Source: Paenibacillus qinlingensis (GTDB lineage: Bacteria > Bacillota > Bacilli > Paenibacillales > NBRC-103111). From it: a DNA stretch of 64,000 bases. The stretch lies in contig NZ_JABMKY010000026.1 of the NCBI RefSeq assembly GCF_013204845.1, positions 62,001 through 126,000 of the forward strand, written 5' to 3'. The notes under the pieces were generated by a model. The model had not been told where the DNA came from. It saw nothing but the letters and a program-made list of their open reading frames with translations, and made no database searches. Made by a program: the position numbers and the translations under genes. Shown piece by piece: positions 38,209-46,500 of the stretch. Position 1 is the first letter of the stretch, and each line of letters opens with the position of its first letter.

Positions 38209-39228
38209 TCACTCTATCCCAGCCAAGAGTCGCTTCAGAACTACAACCGCTTCGGCTCGACTTGCTGATGCCAGTGGTGCAAAGTCTGTCGTCGTTCGCC
38301 CCTCCATAAGTTTCGCTCCGACGGCAAGTTTGACGAAGGGAACTGACCAGTGACTCACTGCGTCATCATCGCCAAAATGGATCGATTCATCCACCTTCAT
38401 TTCCTCCACTTTAGTTCCGCTTGCATATGCCTTAGCTCTGATCAGCATCGCTGTCATTTCCTCCCGTGTAATGATCGTCTCAGGAGCAAATGCCGTCGCC
38501 GAAACCCCATTAATAAGTCCGGCGGAGAACGCCTTTTTCACGGTCCCTTCATACCAGCTGCCGGTTGCTACATCGTTGAATGGCATCTTTCCAGCTTCGG
38601 CATCTTTCAACTGCAGCGCTTTAGCGAGCAGGGTCGCAAATTGTGCCCTAGTCACGCTCGTATCCGGCGCAAAGTGATTGTCATCCATTCCCTCTACAAT
38701 GCCTTGACCAACCATCTGCATAACATCTGTCTTAGCCCAATGGCCTGCAAGATCGCTGAAAATCTTAGTAAAATCGACGGCATCATTCCGTGTAAAAGAT
38801 TGACTTTTTAAATTGTGATCTACAATTTTTAGATGGGTCCATTCGATGTTCGTTACGCCCGCTTTCTTCGCGCGGAAGGTGATTGTGCCGATATCTAAAT
38901 TCCCCTTCTCGCCAACTACCTTGCCCACTTTGGTATGTGCGATTGTCAGCTCATTCCCTTTCATCATTGGAGAAATAGAGAAGCCATCTATGTTCGTATC
39001 TGCGCTTACAACCTCCAGTTTGCTCGGATCAAGGCTAAATTTGACCTCATAGGCATACAAATCCTGAATATTCTCTCCTTTCATGGTAACTGTGAATTCA
39101 CCCGTCGATTCTAGATCTGATGTCTTCATGACAAATTGGGAAACATTCTCCGCGAAAGCGGGAGCTGTCCCAATTAAACCTATACAAAGATTGCAGACTA
39201 CGGCAGCCAGGATCGTATTACGTTTCAT
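38209..39228 (-). CDS. Cohesin-SLH cell-surface anchoring protein (scaffoldin-like)
   Basis: Exported protein of 339 aa. ATG 39228 follows GAGAGG by 9 nt; the open frame upstream is not needed. Signal peptide about 1-25 (cleavage after APAFA). A single cohesin domain at about 26-150 (DLYAYEVKFSLDPSKLEVVS; GNLDIGTITFRAKKAG) is followed by three S-layer homology repeats (about 160-335: FSDLAGHWAKTDVMQMVGQG; FNDVATGSWYEGTVKKAFSA; HWSVPFVKLAVGAKLMEG) that bind pyruvylated cell-wall polymer. This is the minimal architecture of a cellulosome anchoring scaffoldin. It heads the locus whose last two genes encode dockerin-bearing GH95 and GH101, so it may hold them on the cell wall. The cohesin type and its partner cannot be told from sequence alone. 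Confidence 0.88.
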   Translation of the reverse strand: MKRNTILAAVVCNLCIGLIGTAPAFAENVSQFVMKTSDLESTGEFTVTMKGENIQDLYAYEVKFSLDPSKLEVVSADTNIDGFSISPMMKGNELTIAHTKVGKVVGEKGNLDIGTITFRAKKAGVTNIEWTHLKIVDHNLKSQSFTRNDAVDFTKIFSDLAGHWAKTDVMQMVGQGIVEGMDDNHFAPDTSVTRAQFATLLAKALQLKDAEAGKMPFNDVATGSWYEGTVKKAFSAGLINGVSATAFAPETIITREEMTAMLIRAKAYASGTKVEEMKVDESIHFGDDDAVSHWSVPFVKLAVGAKLMEGRTTTDFAPLASASRAEAVVVLKRLLAGIE

Positions 39229-39259
39229 CCCACTCATCCTCTCGTATAAAGCGACATTT

Positions 39260-39277
39260 TTTGCAAGCGTTTGCAAA
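39260..39277. promoter_or_regulatory. Palindromic operator-like element before the cohesin-SLH gene
   Basis: TTTGCAAGCGTTTGCAAA is an 18-bp palindrome with one mismatched pair, 31 nt upstream of the start codon. It resembles LacI/GalR-family operators and, loosely, a CcpA cre box (third position deviates). Confidence 0.5.
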
Positions 39278-39506
39278 TTACTAAATGACAAATCACTTCC
39301 GTCTCTAAGAAAATTATAGCTACAGCTATGACGTATTTTCATGATCTTTTTGGTTGTTTACATGATGATTTTTATTCTCCATTCTAAATTTGAACCATCG
39401 TTTGAACGTTCCATCAAATGGTATAATTTTCAGTTTATTTTGTTGAGTGACATACTCGTTGGTAACCGATATAGTAGAATAATAAAGCTAGACAGGAGTG
39501 ACTCCA

Positions 39507-40478
39507 ATGAAGTTTGAGAAGCTAAATCATCAGCTGGCTCAAGTGGACATGTCGGCAGCCGAACGGGTCAAGGCTTATTTCCAATTTATTAGCGAACATT
39601 ATTCCGTTAGTTTGAACTTTCATGACATAGCTGGGCTTAGCGAGATGGATAGTACACTATTTATGGTATTCTCACCTTATCTTTATCACAATAATGCTTT
39701 CTGCAATTATGTGAAGAGGTTTGAAGCTAGTTTTCAAGCATGCTCTCGCAACAAACAAGTATTATGCCGAATGTGTACGAGATCAGCCACACCTTTATAC
39801 GGCTCTTGCTACATGGGTATTGAAGAACTGCGATTCCCTATTCATTGGAAGGGACGGCTGATCGCATTCCTGTGCGTCGGCCAATTCAGCTCAGATTTCG
39901 AGGCTGCCTCTTTACGACTAGAAACGCAAGCAGCAAAATATGGCTTGAATGCGAACGAACTAAAGCAACGATTCCATGCTACCACCCGTCCCCTTGATCT
40001 TGATCTCGGAGAGTTGCATGCGCATATCGGGATGCTGACCCAATACTTGATCCTGCTCTATGAGAACTTCCTGCTGAACACTCAGCATGAACAAAGCATG
40101 GATCAACGCGCTGAAGCCCATCATCGAAGCTTTATTGTGAATAGGACCCTTCAATATATTAAAGATAATTTTAATTACCCTATAACATTAAGCGCACTGG
40201 CGGGTATTAGTTTTTGCAGCGAGACCTACCTAAGCCATCAATTCAAGGAGACAATTGGAACGACGATTACCGAGTATATTAATCAATTAAGAATTCAAAA
40301 ATCCAAAAATTTATTGGACATAACTACCTATTCGATTACTCATATCGCACATCAAAGCGGCTTTAATGATTCCAATTATTTCTCCAGAGTGTTCCGGCAG
40401 CATACCGGCATGAGTCCCAAACAATACAGAGGGCGGACTAGTGAACATATACAGGTAAGTAGCCCTTCAGTTAACTGA
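39507..40478 (+). CDS. AraC-family regulator with PocR ligand-binding domain
   Basis: Regulator of 323 aa; ATG 39507 has AGGAG 8 nt upstream. The N-terminal half (about 15-180) is a PocR-type sensory domain, related to PAS folds, with the cysteine pattern C-x7-C-x2-C (ACSRNKQVLCRMC) usual for this group. The C-terminal double helix-turn-helix is at about 215-305 (LSALAGISFCSETYLSHQF; ITHIAHQSGFNDSNYFSRVF). It is divergent from the cohesin-SLH gene and so a candidate regulator of the O-glycan locus. PocR domains can bind small diols or hydrocarbons, so the ligand is open. Confidence 0.9.
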   Translation: MKFEKLNHQLAQVDMSAAERVKAYFQFISEHYSVSLNFHDIAGLSEMDSTLFMVFSPYLYHNNAFCNYVKRFEASFQACSRNKQVLCRMCTRSATPLYGSCYMGIEELRFPIHWKGRLIAFLCVGQFSSDFEAASLRLETQAAKYGLNANELKQRFHATTRPLDLDLGELHAHIGMLTQYLILLYENFLLNTQHEQSMDQRAEAHHRSFIVNRTLQYIKDNFNYPITLSALAGISFCSETYLSHQFKETIGTTITEYINQLRIQKSKNLLDITTYSITHIAHQSGFNDSNYFSRVFRQHTGMSPKQYRGRTSEHIQVSSPSVN

Positions 40479-40486
40479 AGGGCTTT
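40461..40486 (+). terminator. Terminator overlapping the end of the PocR-AraC gene
   Basis: Perfect stem AGCCCTTCAG/CTGAAGGGCT with TTAA loop and TTTT after it. The stem includes the last codons and the stop of the gene. Confidence 0.88.
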
Positions 40487-40511
40487 TGGTAGATGCTATT
40501 GTTGTTAGTAC

Positions 40512-41342
40512 TTAGTACACACTCTTGCCGTTGTCCCCGCCCTGGAGCATCTCCTTTAGCGGAACCATGGATGGCTCGGGCAGGTAATACTTAAAGCAAT
40601 TACTACTGATGTCGCCTAAAAGCTGACGTTGAATCGGGCTAGCTCCTTCTAGCAGTTCATCTGATGCCTTATGATAATCAATAGGCCGCATCCATAGTGG
40701 GCTATACCCCATAAACAATTGGCGACGGGTATACTCGGAACGATTCGGACCTCCTGCATGCCACAGGTTTTGACCGAAGATAAATACATCACCCGGCTTG
40801 CCGCAAACCTGAATCTCCCCTTCTACGGGAACATTCACATCATGCTGTATGGGTCTGTAACCCGGTTTCATGTGGCTGCCAGGGATAATCTTCGTGTTGC
40901 CTCGATTCGGTTGGCTCATGTCACTTAAAATATAGCAAACTTTCACGTAGTACAAGGAAGTCACACCTGCGTGGGATGGGAAGTGTGGGTTGGGTCCATC
41001 TTGATGCCAATCAATGAAGCTTGCTGATTCCGTTTTCTGATCATTCGGATTCGGCTTGCGTACGGTCAGATGGGAAATATGCAACTGGATATTGTAGCCC
41101 AGAATGTTAGCCATCAATTTCGTCACAGCAGGCTCATCAATCAGAGAGAGAAATTCTTTATCTCTGGCCACCGAGTGATACCAATTGTAGCTTAAGCTCT
41201 CCTCTTCCTCTGATATCAGCCGATCTACCGCTGCATTGAGACGTTCTATCTTCTCTGCGCTAAGCACATCACGCAAAATCACATAACCGTCTGTTTGAAA
41301 CTGTTGCACCACTGACTGAAAGTCTAGCGTTTGTTGTACCAT
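40512..41342 (-). CDS. Phytanoyl-CoA dioxygenase (PhyH) family protein, copy 3
   Basis: Fe(II)/2-oxoglutarate oxygenase of 276 aa. ATG 41342 has AAGGAGG 10 nt upstream; the longer frame (to 41375) has no better site. Iron ligands H113 and D115 (FIDWHQDGPN) and H195 (NLWHAGGPN), with R206 or R207 as 2-oxoglutarate partner. Closest in motif style to the eukaryotic-like PhyH group that acts on free small molecules. It follows an AraC gene by 66 nt on the same strand, and a Gfo/Idh/MocA dehydrogenase lies across the divergent promoter, suggesting a short oxidative pathway for a sugar, inositol or osmolyte. Confidence 0.88.
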   Translation of the reverse strand: MVQQTLDFQSVVQQFQTDGYVILRDVLSAEKIERLNAAVDRLISEEEESLSYNWYHSVARDKEFLSLIDEPAVTKLMANILGYNIQLHISHLTVRKPNPNDQKTESASFIDWHQDGPNPHFPSHAGVTSLYYVKVCYILSDMSQPNRGNTKIIPGSHMKPGYRPIQHDVNVPVEGEIQVCGKPGDVFIFGQNLWHAGGPNRSEYTRRQLFMGYSPLWMRPIDYHKASDELLEGASPIQRQLLGDISSNCFKYYLPEPSMVPLKEMLQGGDNGKSVY

Positions 41343-41408
41343 AAGATGAATTCCTCCTTCGTTTGATACTCTCATTTTAAGGCGAACTCTCTTCCCGATA
41401 CCTTCATT

Positions 41409-42293
41409 TTATTTCGAATTTCTAGCATTATTTTTAAGTGAAATAGCGTCATCGCCGCCGATAGATCTCCCTTCGTCGACTTGCCGATGCTGCACCCGAT
41501 ATTCACTAGGACTATACCCATATTTGGAGCGAAATGCGCGGCAGAAGTACGGGTAGCTGCGGAAACCGGATGCTTCAGCAGCATCCTCAAGCCGCATGTC
41601 ACTGTACAGAATACGGTCGCTGGCAATGGCTAGCCGAACCTCGATGGCATAACGCATAGGCGGCAAGCCATAAGCCAGCTTGAACATATGAGAGGCAGTC
41701 GACAAACTGATTCCATTACGCGCAGCCAGTTCCTCCAGCGTGAGCGCTTCTGTCGCATGCTTTTCAATATATTGCTTGAGCTTATGTGCGATGAAATGTT
41801 CCTTGCGGCTGACACCAGCCAATAAGTTAACGATAGACCGTTCAAGGGTTAAACAAAGCAACTTGGCGCAGTAGGCAATTATTTCTGTGTTGTTCTCATG
41901 TAAATTTCGTTTTTCATAAATTAACCTCCGCCACAGACTAAGTAAATCATCATTGACCTCTATGTGAGCGAAATCCGTTAAGGTCTGATTGGAGAGCCAT
42001 TGATCGACCCATTCCCCCCCACATACCACATAGTAATCCGCACTATCGACAACACACTGTCCATCCAGTCCGCTCTCTTCGCCTATGAACAACTGATAGG
42101 TGCTCCCTGGTCTGGAGACAATCAAATCGCCAGAGCGAATAGGATGTGTAATCCCATTCAGATCAACACGGCAAGTCCCATTCACTTGCAACCTTATCAG
42201 TACGCCATCCTTTCTGCGTTCCAACTGGTTGCGGTGTGGTGCTCGGTGGTGAGAGTAACCCACATCTATATAACGAAATCCGTAATTGTCCAT
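41409..42293 (-). CDS. AraC-family regulator upstream of PhyH copy 3
   Basis: Regulator of 294 aa; ATG 42293 (MDNYGFRYID) has AAGGAG 6 nt upstream, better than the ATG at 42308. N-terminal AraC cupin (about 10-90: GTCRVDLNGITHPIRSGDLI) and C-terminal double helix-turn-helix (about 175-265: LEELAARNGISLSTASHMFK; LEDAAEASGFRSYPYFCRAF). Positioned to control both the PhyH gene behind it and the divergent oxidoreductase. Confidence 0.92.
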   Translation of the reverse strand: MDNYGFRYIDVGYSHHRAPHRNQLERRKDGVLIRLQVNGTCRVDLNGITHPIRSGDLIVSRPGSTYQLFIGEESGLDGQCVVDSADYYVVCGGEWVDQWLSNQTLTDFAHIEVNDDLLSLWRRLIYEKRNLHENNTEIIAYCAKLLCLTLERSIVNLLAGVSRKEHFIAHKLKQYIEKHATEALTLEELAARNGISLSTASHMFKLAYGLPPMRYAIEVRLAIASDRILYSDMRLEDAAEASGFRSYPYFCRAFRSKYGYSPSEYRVQHRQVDEGRSIGGDDAISLKNNARNSK

Positions 42294-42465
42294 GATCGTC
42301 TCCTTCATTTTCTTTCACACTAAAAAAATGCAAAATAAGTTAACACTTACAAGATCGGATATTCCGAGATATAACTACATTTCTTATACTAAAATTGCAG
42401 GATTAGATAAGCAACAAAAATTAAATTGTAAGGCAAATTTGGCCTACATGAAGGAGTAGCGAACA

Positions 42466-43533
42466 ATGAAATCAACTTATCGAATTGGCATTGCTGGAGC
42501 AGGTGGTATTTTTAAGGAGTCGCATGTGTCGGCTTGGTTGGAGAATCAAGAGTGTACGATCGTCGCCATTTGTGATGTGAATGAACCGCGTGCGCGCGAA
42601 ATGGCCGAGCTGTCGGGTGCAGAACTCGTATACACCGATTATAAGCAAATGATCGCTGAGGCGAATTTGGATGCAATCGATATTTGTACGCCGAACCTAT
42701 ATCACTCGGAAATTGCGATTGCGGCTTTACAAGCGGGAATCCATGTCATTTGCGAGAAGCCGGATGCGGTCTCTCCCGTCGAAGCGCAGAAGATGGCTGA
42801 TGCTGCAACCCAAAGCGGCAAGCTGCTCATGACGATCCGCAATAATCGCTTCCATCCGAACGCGCAACTCCTGCAACAATTCGCGAAAGAGGGCGGTCTC
42901 GGCGAGATCTATACCGGGCGTTGCGGTTGGCTTCGCCGCAGGGGCATCCCAGGCAAAGGTGGTTGGTTTACGACGAAGGAATTGTCTGGCGGCGGCCCTT
43001 TAATTGATTTAGGGGTTCATTTTATTGATATTGCGGTATGGGTCATGGGCAATCCCAAACCGGTCGCCGTCAGCGGAGCCACCTATCGTAAATTTGCTGA
43101 CAACGATGTATCGGACTCGAAACATAGCAACTTCGGAGAGAAGCAGAGTGATGGAACGTTCGATGTGGAAGATTTGGCTATAGGCTTTATCCGCTTTGAC
43201 AACGGCGCCTCGCTGCAAATCGAGTTCAGTTGGGCTTCCAATATTGAGGAAGAGACGTATTTTGTCGAGCTTCGGGGGACGAAAGCCGGTGCAACTTACC
43301 GAAATTACGAGTTAGGTCTATTCTCAGAAATGAACGGCCAATTAGTGGACACCAAATCCTCACGTAACCAAGGGAAACCGGTTAAGATGCATCATGCCAA
43401 TATTAATCACTTTATCGATTGCTTGGCAGGTCGAGCAGAGCCAATTATTCGACCGGAACATGGCGTGGAAATGATCCAAATCTTGTCCGCCATTTATGAA
43501 TCAGCAGAAACAGGCCGAGAGGTTCGCCTCTAA
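42466..43533 (+). CDS. Gfo/Idh/MocA-family NAD(P)-dependent oxidoreductase
   Basis: Cytoplasmic dehydrogenase of 355 aa for a sugar, cyclitol or related polyol. AAGGAG is 9 nt before ATG 42466. N-terminal Rossmann fold with dinucleotide loop GIAGAGGI (about 8-15), the acidic adenosine-ribose binder in CDVNEPR, and the EKP motif at 97-99 (CEKPD) whose Lys is catalytic. The C-terminal half carries GGGPLIDLGVHFIDIAVW with the conserved Asp and His. The specific substrate is not readable. A single gene with its own terminator, divergent from the AraC/PhyH pair. Confidence 0.93.
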   Translation: MKSTYRIGIAGAGGIFKESHVSAWLENQECTIVAICDVNEPRAREMAELSGAELVYTDYKQMIAEANLDAIDICTPNLYHSEIAIAALQAGIHVICEKPDAVSPVEAQKMADAATQSGKLLMTIRNNRFHPNAQLLQQFAKEGGLGEIYTGRCGWLRRRGIPGKGGWFTTKELSGGGPLIDLGVHFIDIAVWVMGNPKPVAVSGATYRKFADNDVSDSKHSNFGEKQSDGTFDVEDLAIGFIRFDNGASLQIEFSWASNIEEETYFVELRGTKAGATYRNYELGLFSEMNGQLVDTKSSRNQGKPVKMHHANINHFIDCLAGRAEPIIRPEHGVEMIQILSAIYESAETGREVRL

Positions 43534-43548
43534 GTGCAGAAATGGAAA

Positions 43549-43586
43549 CGGCGGAACGCATGAATTGCGTTACCGCCATTTTTTTA
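43549..43586 (+). terminator. Rho-independent terminator after the oxidoreductase
   Basis: Stem GGCGGAACGCA with TGCGTTACCGCC (one bulged base), followed by TTTTTTT. It lies between converging genes and mainly serves the plus-strand oxidoreductase. Confidence 0.88.
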
Positions 43587-43590
43587 TGAA

Positions 43591-46500
43591 CTACGGAGCT
43601 AATTTCACCTCGACATCATCAAAATAAACTTTGAGCAAATGCGAGTACACGCCAATCTTCCCTGCGGAGAATGTGCTGTCTGTAGTGGTAAGAATTAGAT
43701 TCCCATTCACATAAGCCTGTAGCGAATTCCCTACCACTGTGAATCGCAGCGTATGGTAGGTACCTGCAGCAAGCGGTGTAATCGCAGCTGAAATGGCTAA
43801 GTCAGTAATGTTACCGTTTAGCAACTTACTCAGATACACTTTCTTCGTAAAGGTATCATACGTCATCGTGTAATAGTTGTTATAGTCGACGTATCTCGCT
43901 ACGAACCCTATTCTGCCGCTACCTGTCTCCATTTTACCCTTAGCTTCTACGCTATAGTTAGTCCATGTTGATGTGCCTGCAACTGACTTCGTTCCTCCTT
44001 TATCTGCATTATCAGATAAGTAAGCTTTCGAGCCGTATACGTCTGATACTACGGAGTAATTCCCCCAAGAAGATACGACCGTCCACCCACTCGCGTTACC
44101 GGACTCAAAATTATTGGTCAGAAGCGTGCTGTTTGTAGTGACGACGGCTTCAGTGCTTGCTTCGGACTGATTGTTCGCCGCATCTAACGCCTTGACTGTG
44201 TAGTGATACGTCGTAGCCAGGTTCAATCCCGTATCTTTGTACGTATTCACCGTACCATTAACGGTACCTATTATTTGCTGATCACGATAAATAGCATAGC
44301 TGGTTACCCCTGCATCATCGGATGATTGCGACCATGACAACGCTGCTTCTGTGGATGATAAAGCAGCGGCCGTCAGTCCTGTTGGGGAAGTCGGCGGCGT
44401 TACGTCAGGCTTCGGAAGTAGATTCACCACGATGTCGTCAAAATAACCTTTCAATAGGTGCGTATATACACCGATCTTCCCAGCTGGAAAAGCACTATCC
44501 GTGGCCATGACAAGCAGTTGCCCATTCACATAACCCTGCAAAGTATTTCCCGACATGGTGAATTTCAACGTATGGTATGTGCCAGCAGCAAGCGGTGGGA
44601 TCGCAGCTGAAACGGCTAAGTCGAACGTATTACCGTTTTGCACCTTACTAAGGTAAACTTTTTGGGTATAGCTTTCATAAGTCATACTATAGTAGTTGTT
44701 ATAGTCAACGAATCTAGCTACAAGTCCAATTCTCCCCCTCGTCTGGTCCATCTTAGCCTTGGCTTCTATCTGATAGTCGGTCCACGATGTTTGCCCTGCA
44801 ACAGACTTCGTAGCCCCTTTGTCCGTATTGTCGGACAGATAGGCTTTTGTACTACCGTCCGTTACCACGGCGAATGCCCCCCATGATGATACGACAGACC
44901 ACCCATTCGCGCTTCCCGACTCGAAATTATCTTCCAGCAGCGTGCTTTTCGTCGTCGCGATGGCTTCACTACTTAGTTCTGAGTGATTATTCGCTGGGTC
45001 AAATGCTTTCATTGTGTACGCGTAGGTAGTACCAAGACTTAAACCCGTATCCACATAACTCGTGCTCATCCCATTGACTGACGCAATTTCTTGCCCATCC
45101 CGATAAATAATGTAACCAGCTACACGCTCATTATCGCTAGACGGGGTCCAAGAGAGGGATATTTCATATGACGAGAGTGGAGTTCCCGTCACATTGGCAG
45201 GTATGGAAGGTGCTGTCACATCTCGGTACGTAACGAGGAAGTTATCATAAGAAACAGGACCCATAACCCGCTTTAAGACTTCCAGCAATTTTGTTAAAAA
45301 AGTGCCGTTTGAACTTGAGATCCCTTCATTGATAGACCCCTTAATCGCGCTCCCAAGCGCTGCTATCCATTGTTGACTAGCTGTGCCAAGAGGGAATCCT
45401 GCTGGCAGTACGAGATCCTTGGTTAGTATGCCTGCTGATCCATTGGCAATCGTGCTATCTGTTGCTGTAACGACTAATTGACCATTGATATAGCCATTTA
45501 AGCGATTACCCGCCACGTCAAACCTAAGTTTGTTCATGACATCTAGCGGCATTGCCAATCCAGAGGTTGTTTGGAGAACGATTGTTTGATCATTGTTCTG
45601 TCTCTCGATGGATGCCTTGCCAAGTAGTGCATCATAGGTGAAGCTATAATACTTACCTTGATTCACGTATCTGGCAAGGAGTCCTACCGTATCCTTAAAA
45701 CTTGTCATGCGAACATCAGATTCAACGTAATAGTCCGTTCCGTAGGTTTGTGCAACAACGGATGTTGATTGTTTTGTTGTCCGATACACATGATTGCCAT
45801 TGCTCTCCGTTTGAATCCCGAAGCTCCCTTTGACCGTCGTCCATTCCGCTGCACCTGACTCAAAATCTGTGGAATAAAGCGGATCGTATACGAGCTCAAA
45901 GGCTAATCCTTTATCCGTGTCCAAGGTAACAGACACTACCTGACCATTCACGGTCACAGGTACTTCCTGAAGACGCGCTCCATTTAGTGCAAGCTTATAG
46001 GCCTTATAACCACCTGCAGGTTTCGTCGTTGTTAACGTGAATTTAGCTCTTTGCTGCTTCACTAAAGTTGGCAGTGTACCTTTGTAGTACTTGATTTCAC
46101 CAGAAGGCTGCGAAACATATTGTTCCCCAGTAGCTGCTACATCCGTTGTATAGACAAGGAGCATGCGGTCGCTATCCTTCAGCGCATTTCCATCCAAGGA
46201 AGAAGCGAAAAAAGTACCCTTGTCAACATCGCCAGTCACTGTCGCTTGCCCCAGTGCGAACGTATGATTATTCATTGTTCCCGCTGCCGCAATGACTTTC
46301 GGCGTATTCACGAAATAGGTATCCAGATTGAGATCAAACGTTAGCTCACCGGTATCTGATAGCAGCTTATTCTGACTCAATGCAGCTAACATTTCAGCTT
46401 GCTTATTCGCATCATCCAACGAATGAATGAACAATTCGGCCATCTGTCTATTAGACATCGAAGACGAAATCGGCAGCTTGTTGGCTTCTGGCAGATTGCC

